Shown here: piece by piece, positions 18,305 to 26,956 of the stretch | Layout of the letters: every line of letters starts with the position of its first letter | Numbering within the stretch: position 1 is the stretch's first letter | Origin: Clostridium formicaceticum | GTDB lineage: Bacteria > Bacillota > Clostridia > Peptostreptococcales > Natronincolaceae | Reading direction: 5' to 3' | Assembly (NCBI RefSeq): GCF_001854185.1 | Contig: NZ_CP017603.1 | Location: forward strand, 3,968,001-4,032,000 | DNA length: 64,000 nt | Translations under genes and position numbers: made by a program | Notes under the pieces: generated by a model | What the model was told of the DNA's origin: nothing | Seen by the model: only the letters and a program-made list of their open reading frames with translations | Database searches by the model: none

Positions 18305-19756
18305 TTAAAAAGTTGATAATCCACTCCACTCTTGAAAACGATAAATTATCGTTTTCAAGAAATTATCTTCTTTGTATTTTGAAAAGTCGACAGTATAGTC
18401 TCCTCCTTGATTTTCCCATATTCTATCAAAATATTCTAGTACATCTTCTGTTATCTTGCTATCCTTCGGGGCTACTATTTTTAAGTTTGTTTCTAAATTA
18501 TAATCCCCGATATTTCTAATAGTAAAGTTTGCGGAACCGCCTATGATGGTGGCTGCATGGTCATTTTCAATCACCATCAACTTTGCATGATATTGCTCTC
18601 CATAAGTATCATACCATTTTACTTGTATTTTACTCTCCGACTTTTTTACTAATTCCGTTGCAACTTGCCTATTGGGTATGCCATTCTTTTCTATACCAAA
18701 AGCATCCTTATTTGCATCAAGTATTAGCCGAATAGCTACCCCTCGATCAGATGCTTTGATTAGTTCTTTTATAATCCTTCTCTCAGCTAAATAAAACATA
18801 CCTATCGTAATTCTATCACCAGCTTCAGTGGCTTTTATTCCATCGACAATATGTTCTCTTATCTTTCCTTCAGTAATTACCATGACTTTAATATCCTCTA
18901 TGGTATTTTCGCTGCTAATATACTCAATATCTTCAAAGTCATTGCCTGAGAATCTTGCTACAGCTTCTTCTGTTTTTATTAAATCATTAATGATTTCCCC
19001 CTCTATCTTAAAAGCAATATTGGAGTGATAGGCACTTGCATCGTGGGGATTTGCAGAAGTCACAATTGCTGCCTGATCTGTAATCAATACTTTTCTATGA
19101 TTCGCCTTAAATTTTAACAGCTTTAAGTAAGATCGCAATGTCACTTTTGGAGAATCTTCACTAAAAGGATTTCTAATCCATCCTTTTCCTTCTGTTCCAA
19201 ACCACTGTAGAAATGTCTTCCAAAAACCTGAATACAAGGGATTAGAATTCCTCATTTTCGTAGAATCAGTAACCACTACATCTATGGCATTACTCTTCAA
19301 TTTTTTTAAGTAATTAGATTCATAGGCACCATAAAAGTTATTGATTTCATCTGTTATAAACATTATTTTTAAATTAGGGTGTTTTTCCTTTTGTTGTATT
19401 AATGTATCTGTCAGTTTCTCCGATAGCTTAGGAAATTCATTTTTTCTGCTATAATCATCATTAAACAAGAACATATCTATAATAATGAATTCTTCTGCCT
19501 CTTCAATTAAATCTATTAGTTCCTGGAAAATTCTATGCTCTCGTATCACTTCCCCATTTTTCTTATAGGATAGATCATATATAAACTCTATGTTGGATAC
19601 ATCACTGAAAGATCCTTCATAAGAAGTGCCCTCTGGCATGGGAATAAAAAAGCTATTGATTAGCAGGATTGCTAATAAGCTTAACAACAACCCTGCCTTC
19701 AGCAATTTGATGTTTTGCTTTTGTATAGGCATCTCTAATAATTTTAATTTTTTCAT
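18305..19756 (-). CDS. Phospholipase D-like protein with N-terminal membrane anchor
   Basis: The protein has 483 residues with one transmembrane segment near residues 20-38. It has two phospholipase D catalytic repeats. The first has the canonical HxKx4D (HRKVLITD) with SANPHD. The second reads HAKLMVIE with GGSANF downstream, so Glu replaces the usual Asp of the motif. ATG 19756 follows GGAGGTGATGTG. It could be a phosphodiesterase or cardiolipin-synthase-like enzyme acting at the membrane; the substrate is not evident. It has no operon partners. Confidence 0.85.
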   Translation of the reverse strand: MKKLKLLEMPIQKQNIKLLKAGLLLSLLAILLINSFFIPMPEGTSYEGSFSDVSNIEFIYDLSYKKNGEVIREHRIFQELIDLIEEAEEFIIIDMFLFNDDYSRKNEFPKLSEKLTDTLIQQKEKHPNLKIMFITDEINNFYGAYESNYLKKLKSNAIDVVVTDSTKMRNSNPLYSGFWKTFLQWFGTEGKGWIRNPFSEDSPKVTLRSYLKLLKFKANHRKVLITDQAAIVTSANPHDASAYHSNIAFKIEGEIINDLIKTEEAVARFSGNDFEDIEYISSENTIEDIKVMVITEGKIREHIVDGIKATEAGDRITIGMFYLAERRIIKELIKASDRGVAIRLILDANKDAFGIEKNGIPNRQVATELVKKSESKIQVKWYDTYGEQYHAKLMVIENDHAATIIGGSANFTIRNIGDYNLETNLKIVAPKDSKITEDVLEYFDRIWENQGGDYTVDFSKYKEDNFLKTIIYRFQEWSGLSTF

Positions 19757-19867
19757 CACATCACCTCCATGATCCTATATTCAGTATAGCTTATTCCATG
19801 ACTTAGTGTAAGCCTAATTCATACTTTTATTGAGAAGGTAATGTTTTATCATACATATTACCGCAAA

Positions 19868-21682
19868 CTAAGACTCGTCTTCTATTTCTATTCCCGCCAT
19901 TTTAATAAGATGCAGCGCGTTTCTCGTAGTAGAAACCCCTCTTCTTAGCTTATAGTCAAATCTTATCTCGTTATTTCTATAATACTCTTGAAAATGATAA
20001 TTTTTCACACTTCCCTTACTTTCTTTTTCAATATCTGCTAGTTCAAGATCATGGGTAGATACTAGACCCACAGCCTCATCTTTGTCCAGCTGCTTTATAA
20101 GGAACTTCGCCCCTAGATGACGATCATGAGAATTGGTTCCTTTAAACACCTCATCTATAAGAAAAAATACTTGTCCACTGTTTTGAGCTGCCTCTACGAT
20201 CTCTTTAATCCTTAACAATTCTCCATAGAAGGAAGAAATTTTCTTCTCAAGGTTATCGCTGATTCTCATGCAGGTATATAAACTCACTATAGAACATTTC
20301 ATAGAAGAAGCACACACAGGAGCCCCTGCATATGCCAGGACTAGGTTTATGCCTACTGTTCTTAATAAAGTGCTCTTTCCTGACATATTGGAGCCAGTGA
20401 TTAATAATATTCTGGAGGGCTCTTGGATATTAATATCATTGCATACTTGACCCTTTGCAATCAAAGGATGTCCTACTGCTTTTCCCTGGAAAACTGAAGG
20501 ACTATCTAAAATCTCTGGAACAGTCCACTGAGGATAGTCATAACTTATATTTGCTAGGCTTGACAGTGCCTCCATTGTTCCTATTGTATCTAGCCATTTT
20601 TCCATAAATCTTCCTGATTGTTTTTTCCAAGCCTCTAAACCAATCATGCATTGGTAGTCCCAAAGGGTTAGAATATTTATAGGAAAAAACGCTAGGTTAT
20701 TTCTATTTAAAATTCTATCTGTAAGCTTTTCCAGACTTTTCAGTTGCTGACCAGCAGTTAATCCCTCCTTATTTGTCAGACTTTGCTGCAATTCCTTTAA
20801 ATATTCGGCATCAAAACGTCTTTTTTCAATACAATTCAGCATCCTGCCATACACTTTAATCATATTTTTATAGGTGTATACTAAGTCCAATGTCTTACTT
20901 CGTTTTTTCATATCAATCAAAAGCAAAAGACCCTGCAGTGTTACTGCTAGTATAGCTACGGGTTTGGGCCCTATGTTTATTAAATATGCCATTACAAGGA
21001 GACTTATGGTAATAATGGGTAATATTCTTATCCCTGCTATTACCCATGCATTGGAGAAGCTTTCATTAGCGTTGGTTGTCCATTGGATGAATCTATCCTT
21101 GTTCATAAACCTATTATCAATTAATAAGCCTTCTGCTTGGAGTCTTTGTCTGTACCATCGCTTTTTAGATAGTTCTTCAATAGCCCTCTGTCGTTTATTG
21201 ATTACATCTTTTTTATTTGCTGGCTCCGATAGCATCTTGGCAAGAGCAGTCTTTCCCATAGTTGTAGTACACCTACTTACCCATTGAAAAAGAGAACCTT
21301 CTCCAAATATGTCTAAATCCTCACTAAACCTATGATGACTATTTTTAAATTCAGCTCCATCATCTTTAAAGTCTGTCCATTCTCCATCTAATCTTTTGAT
21401 GGCGTCACCATTGATCGTCTTTAATAAAGTAATATAATCTTCCCTCCTTTGAAGATTGTTGTAGATCTTTACTAGATAAATAAATACAGCAATAGATATA
21501 AAGAATATGATCAAAGCAATCAGATTGTTTCTTGAAGCCATAAAAAATATTCCATTAATAACGCCTATTATCCCTGCCAATAATCTAAGATTACCAAGAG
21601 CATTTATGGACTTTGCTAGTTTAGATAATGTTTTAGAATAATAAGCAACTCTTTTTTCATAAATATTCCTAGCCTTTTCCAA
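19868..21682 (-). CDS. MutS-family ATPase with membrane segments
   Basis: This is a 604-residue protein. Only the MutS core and ATPase domains are present, with Walker A GSNMSGKST, Walker B FFLIDEVFKGTN and STHDLELA. The N-terminal mismatch-reading domain is absent. Instead there are hydrophobic pairs near residues 35-70 and 215-250. The start is a TTG with AAGGAG 7 bases upstream. It belongs to the membrane-linked MutS-like group common in Firmicutes and Bacteroidetes. A mismatch-repair role is doubtful and its function is unknown. Confidence 0.88.
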   Translation of the reverse strand: MEKARNIYEKRVAYYSKTLSKLAKSINALGNLRLLAGIIGVINGIFFMASRNNLIALIIFFISIAVFIYLVKIYNNLQRREDYITLLKTINGDAIKRLDGEWTDFKDDGAEFKNSHHRFSEDLDIFGEGSLFQWVSRCTTTMGKTALAKMLSEPANKKDVINKRQRAIEELSKKRWYRQRLQAEGLLIDNRFMNKDRFIQWTTNANESFSNAWVIAGIRILPIITISLLVMAYLINIGPKPVAILAVTLQGLLLLIDMKKRSKTLDLVYTYKNMIKVYGRMLNCIEKRRFDAEYLKELQQSLTNKEGLTAGQQLKSLEKLTDRILNRNNLAFFPINILTLWDYQCMIGLEAWKKQSGRFMEKWLDTIGTMEALSSLANISYDYPQWTVPEILDSPSVFQGKAVGHPLIAKGQVCNDINIQEPSRILLITGSNMSGKSTLLRTVGINLVLAYAGAPVCASSMKCSIVSLYTCMRISDNLEKKISSFYGELLRIKEIVEAAQNSGQVFFLIDEVFKGTNSHDRHLGAKFLIKQLDKDEAVGLVSTHDLELADIEKESKGSVKNYHFQEYYRNNEIRFDYKLRRGVSTTRNALHLIKMAGIEIEDES

Positions 21683-21770
21683 ATGAAAACTCCTTCCAAG
21701 ACACAGGAAAATCAGACTGCGTCTCTCTGATCTGTGTCCTTGCTATTATAGATTTCCTAAAATCACTTTA

Positions 21771-22459
21771 TTAAGATACCTTTTGGCAACTTCTTCTGCC
21801 CTTTTCATAAAACCTAGGATCATGAATTCCTGCTTCAATAGCATTGCGTATAATTTCTTCTGCAATATTATTTGTTACAGGAAATATCGTTCCAATACAT
21901 CCTCTTAAATCCCCATTCTTCTTTAGAGATACAAATACACCTCTTGTCGTACTTTTCATTTCGTCTGTTACATAATCAGGAAGTTGTTTAAGCACTTTTC
22001 CACAGAAACATTATATCCGTAGGGCCCTTCTTCCTTTAATTTATGGGATAAGTCCCCACTGGCTATAAAAATAGCATCTTCTTTTAGTTCTTTAACTGCT
22101 CTATTAATTTCAATGCCTAATTTATATAAATCAATATCACTTAAAGCAGCATAAGTGATGTGTACAAGCTTATATCCTTTATAATACTTATTAATAAAAT
22201 ACAAAGGAACGATAGCTCCATGATCTAAAAAAAGAGAAGTATTATATTGGTTCAAAAGAGCGTTTGTAGCCATTACAACAGATATGCCTTCATTATAGGC
22301 TAACGTATAGATTCTACTTGTAAGGGTTTTGTGGATTGGAAGCTCTATAGAAACATTAGGAGCCCCAAAGTTCTTTAAATCCTCATAGATTTCCTCTTCA
22401 TAACCAAGTGCAATGGCATCTTGAAACATCGTGTCATGTGGGGTTACTAATATAAGTGA
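21771..22459 (-). pseudogene. Decayed Memo/AMMECR1 fusion gene (AmmeMemoRadiSam A/B)
   Basis: Two overlapping frames on the minus strand encode a Memo-like piece (reading VTPHDTMFQDAIAL then IASGDLSHKL) and an AMMECR1 piece ([18 protein letters not shown] ... EAGIHDPRF). The Memo part lacks its N-terminus: the frame opens at 22459 with no start codon. The two parts are out of frame with each other, and the AMMECR1 part stops about 100 residues early. The intact fusion is normally about 460 residues, so this is a degraded gene. Its radical-SAM partner is not in the window. Confidence 0.85.
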
Positions 22460-22729
22460 CTAACACCAAATCAAAGATTTGGATGATCTACTTATGCCAG
22501 TAGGAGATGAAGCACTACATACCCAAAGTAAATTCGACTACAATTCAGTGGAGGTAAAAACCCTCACCCGAATTAAGTTTCATTTTATCTTTAGTATGTA
22601 AATTAGTTTCTTTACTTATAAGATAAAATCCTCCAAATAATCGTAAATAATCTATAAAGGAAGTAAGTGTTGGAAATAATGTCACCTGTATTTACATACA
22701 TACTATCCATTTTGTAGTTTTGACGCAAA
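22460..22729. other. Gene-free segment with two adjacent hairpins
   Basis: Directly upstream of the decayed gene lie CCAAATC/GATTTGG (22466-22482, 3-base loop) and CTACT/AGTAG (22488-22503), then a GGAGG..CCTC pair near 22550. Closely spaced small hairpins at the edge of a truncated gene recall the ends of IS200/IS605-type elements, but no transposase or TnpB remnant is readable. The rest is AT-rich and holds nothing I recognise. Confidence 0.4.
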
Positions 22730-23260
22730 TTACCACTTTTCATAGGGAAGAAACTTTCCATCTAAGGTTATTACAACGCGTTCTCCTTCGGGGTCTTCCG
22801 GGTCAGGTCTTTTATCAACATGAATCTCTAAATCTATGGCGCTTGCTATACCGTCTCCAAACATTTCATTTATCACTGCTTTAAATGTAGTACCATATAC
22901 CTGCATGATTTCATAGAAACGATATATTAAAGGATCCACAGGTACCTTTCGGTCTATGGAACCCCTCATAGGTGGTTCTTGTAATACACCTGCGATGCGA
23001 GGATCAACCTTAAGCAAATTGGTTAGACGAAGAGCATCCTCTTTGTTCATTGAAGCCTGACCTAATATAGCAGCTGCCACCCATTCCTTGCTACCGCATA
23101 AATGTTTTGCTATCTCCTCAAAGGTCAACCCTTGATTATGCTTTGCCATTAAAAGCAAGCAGGTTACTTGATCTCTATATTTACAAAAGTCAGCAATAGG
23201 ATATGAAGCTCCATGAGAATAATAGTATTGACTGTAGTTATGTGGATTCTGAGGATACAT
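22730..23260 (-). CDS. cynS: Cyanate hydratase (cyanase)
   Basis: This protein of 176 residues converts cyanate and bicarbonate to ammonia and carbon dioxide. The N-terminal helical domain (GLTFEEIAKHLCGSKEWVAAA) and C-terminal catalytic domain are complete. Catalytic Arg and Glu lie in IYRFYEIMQVYG and the catalytic Ser in GDGIASAIDLEI. The usual length is about 150, and the extra about 25 N-terminal residues are rich in Tyr, Asn and His. ATG 23260 has GGAGG 10 bases upstream. No cyanate transporter or carbonic anhydrase gene is adjacent. Confidence 0.93.
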   Translation of the reverse strand: MYPQNPHNYSQYYYSHGASYPIADFCKYRDQVTCLLLMAKHNQGLTFEEIAKHLCGSKEWVAAAILGQASMNKEDALRLTNLLKVDPRIAGVLQEPPMRGSIDRKVPVDPLIYRFYEIMQVYGTTFKAVINEMFGDGIASAIDLEIHVDKRPDPEDPEGERVVITLDGKFLPYEKW

Positions 23261-23283
23261 ATTGAACACGCCTCCATAATCAA

Positions 23284-23312
23284 AAACCGCCTACCTTCTC
23301 AGGCTGACGGTT
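23284..23312 (-). terminator. Terminator between flavin-oxidase-like and cynS genes
   Basis: AAACCG / CGGTTT with inner CCT/AGG pairing is followed by a T run on the minus strand. It ends the pyridoxamine-oxidase-like transcript before cynS. Confidence 0.7.
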
Positions 23313-23318
23313 TTGGTT

Positions 23319-23717
23319 TTAAAAATTAATTTTTTCAAAGTTTCCATTAAAATCAGCGATTTCAGCAACGCCATCTTTTAAGTAGAAATTAGCAAGTGTT
23401 AATCCACTTTCCTCATTATAAATTTTTCTTAAATCTGGCATGGTTTCAAAAGCTTTAGCCATTACTTCTTCACTTTCATCAAATATGGCAACACCACTTA
23501 TTCTAATCCATTGTCCTGTAGCACTTGTAGTTGATATTTCTACATGTGGGTTTGCAACAACCTGCTTATAGGATTGCTTGTGCTTGCCCATCCCAAAGTA
23601 CAACTTGCCATCATGTTCCATAAAAAAACCAAAGGGCCTAACTTTAGGTCGATCTCCATCTACAGTCGCAAAATAAAATGTAGGATTCTCTTTTAAAAAA
23701 TTGATGACTTTTTCCAT
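23319..23717 (-). CDS. Pyridoxamine 5'-phosphate oxidase-family flavin-binding protein
   Basis: At 132 residues it has the split-barrel flavin-binding fold. The start region (FYFATVDGDRPKVRPFGFF) and LYFGMGKHKQSYKQV are typical of the small family found beside HxlR regulators. It probably binds FMN or F420-like cofactor and reduces or oxidises a small molecule, but the true substrate is unknown. The HxlR regulator is divergent across 126 bp and likely controls it. Confidence 0.88.
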   Translation of the reverse strand: MEKVINFLKENPTFYFATVDGDRPKVRPFGFFMEHDGKLYFGMGKHKQSYKQVVANPHVEISTTSATGQWIRISGVAIFDESEEVMAKAFETMPDLRKIYNEESGLTLANFYLKDGVAEIADFNGNFEKINF

Positions 23718-23843
23718 TTACTCTACCCCATTTCTTTTATATTATAACTCTATTTACTTATATATTTTAAAGGTTATAATTAATATATCAAGTAGAATTA
23801 TTTTTTGTAGTTACTATCTTTTATAATAGTATGGGGTGAAAAT

Positions 23844-24194
23844 ATGCAGAGTAATAAAGATATTTTTGAAAATTGTCCTGTTTATGCAATACAAAAAATC
23901 ATTGGAGGAAAATGGTCCTTCCTTGTACTGTATCACTTAAGTACAGGAACTCTTCGTTTTGGAGAATTAAGCCGTTTGATGCCAATGACGACACAATCAA
24001 TTCTAACGAGAGAACTTCGTAATTTAGAAAATTACCATCTTATCAATCGTAAAGTATATGCTGAAGTACCTCCAAAGGTAGAATATTCCCTAACGGACAT
24101 TGGCAAAAAGTTTTTACCCGTTTTAAAAGAATTGGCACAGTTGGGTGAGGATTATAAACAATGTGTTAAAAATATCAAAAGTGAAAAGTCATAG
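23844..24194 (+). CDS. HxlR-family transcriptional regulator
   Basis: The protein has 116 residues with a single winged helix-turn-helix. The family signature near the N-terminus, CPVYAIQKIIGGKWSFLVLY, keeps the conserved cysteine, and GELSRLMPMTTQSILTREL is the recognition region. GGGGTG precedes the ATG. It is divergent from the flavin-binding protein gene, the usual target arrangement for redox- or electrophile-sensing HxlR proteins. Confidence 0.92.
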   Translation: MQSNKDIFENCPVYAIQKIIGGKWSFLVLYHLSTGTLRFGELSRLMPMTTQSILTRELRNLENYHLINRKVYAEVPPKVEYSLTDIGKKFLPVLKELAQLGEDYKQCVKNIKSEKS

Positions 24195-24225
24195 GGTGGA
24201 TTCAGACAATTGGCGTATAGAATTT

Positions 24226-24549
24226 TTATAGAATCATATTGTTCGAAAGCATCATTATTGCCATTCCTATAATAATGGTGGCTAGCACATTTTTAGTTTT
24301 ATAAGCAGTAAATGCGGCGATAATTCCTGCTAAAAGATAGCTATTGTTGAAGGATATATCCAAATAACCCTTAGGCAATAAAATAGCTGGAATTATCAGC
24401 GCTGTTAAGAATGCTGTCGGTACATGTTTTAACCACTTCTCCATCCAATCTGGTGTTCCTGTGCTAGTAAAGATCACCTGCGAGCCAATTCGGGTAATGA
24501 AGGTTGCCAAAGCCATACCTGTTATAATAGAGATTAGTTTAAAATTCAT
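24226..24549 (-). CDS. azlD: Branched-chain amino acid exporter small subunit (AzlD)
   Basis: This is a 107-residue protein with three to four membrane helices. It overlaps the end of azlC by 11 bp, showing translational coupling. AzlC and AzlD together form a branched-chain amino acid exporter. The motif ALATFITRIGSQVIF near the N-terminus matches the family. Confidence 0.88.
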   Translation of the reverse strand: MNFKLISIITGMALATFITRIGSQVIFTSTGTPDWMEKWLKHVPTAFLTALIIPAILLPKGYLDISFNNSYLLAGIIAAFTAYKTKNVLATIIIGMAIMMLSNNMIL

Positions 24550-25264
24550 CTTTTCTTCTCCTTTCGATTAGTCCCCCTACAATACTTGCAACAACAGCGG
24601 CTAGAATAATATACCACTTACCAGGTAGATATAAGGCTCCAAAAACTGCTATTACAGCAGAGACTATAGCGACAAGCAAAGCAGTTCGGTTAATCAGCCG
24701 AGGTATTAACAAGACCAGAAAGGTTAATGGTATGACAAAATCAAGTCCCCATTCCAACGGGTTTGGTATACTTTGGTAAAGAAAAGCGCCTAAAAAAGTA
24801 GAAGAAACCCATATGATGTATAAAAAATAGCTTACCCCCAATTGGTAATATGCATCATAGCCCTTTTTTTCAATTCGGCTGATGGTCAACGCATAGCTTT
24901 CATCCGTCATACTGAAGGCTAAAAAACACTGTAGCCTTTGAGGTTGCTTAAAAAGATAAGGTGATAATGATGCCCCCATTAGCAAGTGGCGTAGGTTAAT
25001 TAAGAGGGTGGTAAAGACAATTACTCCACCATTGATAATACCAGAATTCATCATGGCAATAGTCATAAACTGAGCTGCTCCTGCAAAAACCGTCATGGAC
25101 ATAAATGTTATTTCAAAGACTGAAAAGCCTGCGGCTCTGCCCATGATACCACAGGTCAATCCAAAGGGAATAACCCCTGCAGTAATAGGTAAACAGTCTT
25201 TTAATACCTCCTTCCAGATCGCTGTATGCCAATTTCTCAAAATATAAGATGTATTTTTATCCAT
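24539..25264 (-). CDS. azlC: Branched-chain amino acid exporter large subunit (AzlC)
   Basis: The 241-residue protein has about six membrane helices. The family opening GVIPFGLTCGIMGRAAGF and LRHLLMGASLSPYL are present. I prefer the ATG at 25264, because the first possible ATG (25276) touches the AAAGGAG site with no spacing. The PLP/GntR regulator gene lies divergently 114 bp away and may control azlCD. Confidence 0.88.
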   Translation of the reverse strand: MDKNTSYILRNWHTAIWKEVLKDCLPITAGVIPFGLTCGIMGRAAGFSVFEITFMSMTVFAGAAQFMTIAMMNSGIINGGVIVFTTLLINLRHLLMGASLSPYLFKQPQRLQCFLAFSMTDESYALTISRIEKKGYDAYYQLGVSYFLYIIWVSSTFLGAFLYQSIPNPLEWGLDFVIPLTFLVLLIPRLINRTALLVAIVSAVIAVFGALYLPGKWYIILAAVVASIVGGLIERRRKDEF

Positions 25265-25322
25265 TAAAAGCTTCATCTCCTTTTATTTTTTATTATAATT
25301 TAGAAGGAAATGCCAAATAAAT

Positions 25323-25355
25323 ATCCAATTATATTATTATTAAACTAAATTGGAT
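25323..25355. promoter_or_regulatory. Candidate operator dyad between azlC and the MocR gene
   Basis: ATCCAATT and AATTGGAT form an exact 8-bp inverted repeat separated by 17 bases in the divergent promoter region. A near-copy pair (ATCCAAATTG ... AATTGGAT) recurs inside the first codons of the regulator gene (about 25384-25418). The spacing suits binding by a dimeric GntR-type regulator. Confidence 0.55.
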
Positions 25356-25378
25356 ACCAAAGGAGTGAAAAAAAGAAA

Positions 25379-26887
25379 ATGGATATATCCAAATTGATGG
25401 TTAATACAAAATTGGATAGTACTTCACCCTATTATTTACAGATTGCTGCCCTTATAAGAACTAAGATTATTGATCATTCCATGACAATAGGTGAAAAACT
25501 TCCTGCTGAAAGGGAGCTAGCTTTGTTGTTCAAGGTTAGTAGAACTACAGCGATCAATGCGTATCGTCATCTAGAAAAGGATGGCTATGTAAACATAAAA
25601 AATGGTAGTGGTACATATGTCAGTGACAGGTATGCCTTAGAAAATAAAACCAGCAATGAAATTCCTTGGCCTCAATTATTAAAACCTCATATTCAACCCT
25701 CCATGGCTTCACTTATGAGTGAACTAATGGTTAGTAGTTTTGTAGAAGATAAAATTTCCCTTGACGCCGGTATGCCAGACCCCAGCTATTATCCTATTGA
25801 TATATTTTCTAAACTTCACAGGGATTACTTGGGGGAGTTAGCCCCAAGAGATTTTGGTCATATACCTGTTCAAGGATATGAACCCTTGAGACATACGATT
25901 GCTCAAATGTTAAATTTAGAAGGTATCAAGTGCCACTCTAATGAGGTAATTATTCTTTCAGGGTCTCAACAGGGTTTATATCTTACTGCAAAAGTACTGG
26001 TTGAGCCAGGTGATTATGTCATTGTTCAGACGCCTACTTACCTAGGAGCTATTCAAGTTTTTCAAGCATTAGGGGCAAGAGTATTAAGCCTGCCCCAAAG
26101 GGAGGATTTTTCCTTTGAAATATTGGAAGATTACTTAGCCCGCTACAGGCCAAAATTGTTGTACTGTATTCCTACCTTCCGAAATCCCAATGGTGCTGTT
26201 ATAAATACAGAGGAGAGAAAGAAGCTTATCCAACTTGCGGCACGTTATAGGCTGGCTATTTTAGAAGACGACCCTTATAGCAAGTACTACTATGAAGATC
26301 CTCCACCGATGAGTTTAAAATCTTTTGATAACTATGGAGGTGTGGTATATTTAAGTACCTTTTCAAAAACCCTGATGCCTGGGCTAAGGCTGGGATACAT
26401 GGTTGCCCATCCATCATTGATTAGTAGAATAATTTTGGAGAAACAATATATTGATTTACATAGTAATAATATCTCTCAATGGCTACTTGACTTATTCATT
26501 AAGGAAGGGTACCTTGAAAAGCATCTAATAAAGATGCGAGGAGTCTATAAAAACCGCAGAAATGTTATGGCTGATGCCCTTAACCTGGGTCTAAAATCAA
26601 AGATTTCCTTCAATATACCTAAAGGAGGGTTCTATATATGGTGTAGAATCATTGATAACATTTCATCAAGAAAACTGTTGCAAGAGACTTTAAAAATGGG
26701 AGTATCCTTCGTTCCAGGAGAAGCGTTTTATGCAGTTGCAGGAGAAGACAAGGATTTTCGTCTCTGTTTCTCCCAGCATAATGAAAAAGTAATATTAGAA
26801 GGGATAAGCAGATTGGAAAAAGCAATTGAAAAATTTAAAAAAGGTCAACTTTCTATCCCTAAAAGGGAAGTAAGACCAATTATCTAA
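25379..26887 (+). CDS. MocR-type PLP-dependent transcriptional regulator (GntR-aminotransferase fusion)
   Basis: The protein has 502 residues. The N-terminal GntR winged helix (residues 15-85, with EKLPAERELALLFKVSRTTA) is joined to a fold-type I aminotransferase domain with the PLP lysine in YLSTFSKTLMPGLRLGY. AGGAG lies 13 bases before the ATG, which is long, so a slightly later start is possible. MocR proteins usually regulate a neighbour in response to an amino acid or PLP adduct. The divergent azlCD genes are the obvious target. Confidence 0.93.
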   Translation: MDISKLMVNTKLDSTSPYYLQIAALIRTKIIDHSMTIGEKLPAERELALLFKVSRTTAINAYRHLEKDGYVNIKNGSGTYVSDRYALENKTSNEIPWPQLLKPHIQPSMASLMSELMVSSFVEDKISLDAGMPDPSYYPIDIFSKLHRDYLGELAPRDFGHIPVQGYEPLRHTIAQMLNLEGIKCHSNEVIILSGSQQGLYLTAKVLVEPGDYVIVQTPTYLGAIQVFQALGARVLSLPQREDFSFEILEDYLARYRPKLLYCIPTFRNPNGAVINTEERKKLIQLAARYRLAILEDDPYSKYYYEDPPPMSLKSFDNYGGVVYLSTFSKTLMPGLRLGYMVAHPSLISRIILEKQYIDLHSNNISQWLLDLFIKEGYLEKHLIKMRGVYKNRRNVMADALNLGLKSKISFNIPKGGFYIWCRIIDNISSRKLLQETLKMGVSFVPGEAFYAVAGEDKDFRLCFSQHNEKVILEGISRLEKAIEKFKKGQLSIPKREVRPII

Positions 26888-26926
26888 ACGATCCATAGCA
26901 TCCTTCCTCTTGCTTGACTTTAAGAT

Positions 26927-26956
26927 AGGGAACCTTTCTCATATGTTCCCTTTTTT
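26927..26956. terminator. Terminator between convergent MocR and LysR genes
   Basis: AGGGAAC / GTTCCCT with an 11-base loop is followed by six T on the plus strand. It overlaps the last codons or stop of the LysR gene. Confidence 0.75.

Noticed and set aside
22460-22560. Calling an IS200/IS605 right end with guide RNA
   Set aside because: Hairpins are suggestive, but no TnpA or TnpB remnant, no known end sequence and no second end can be shown.
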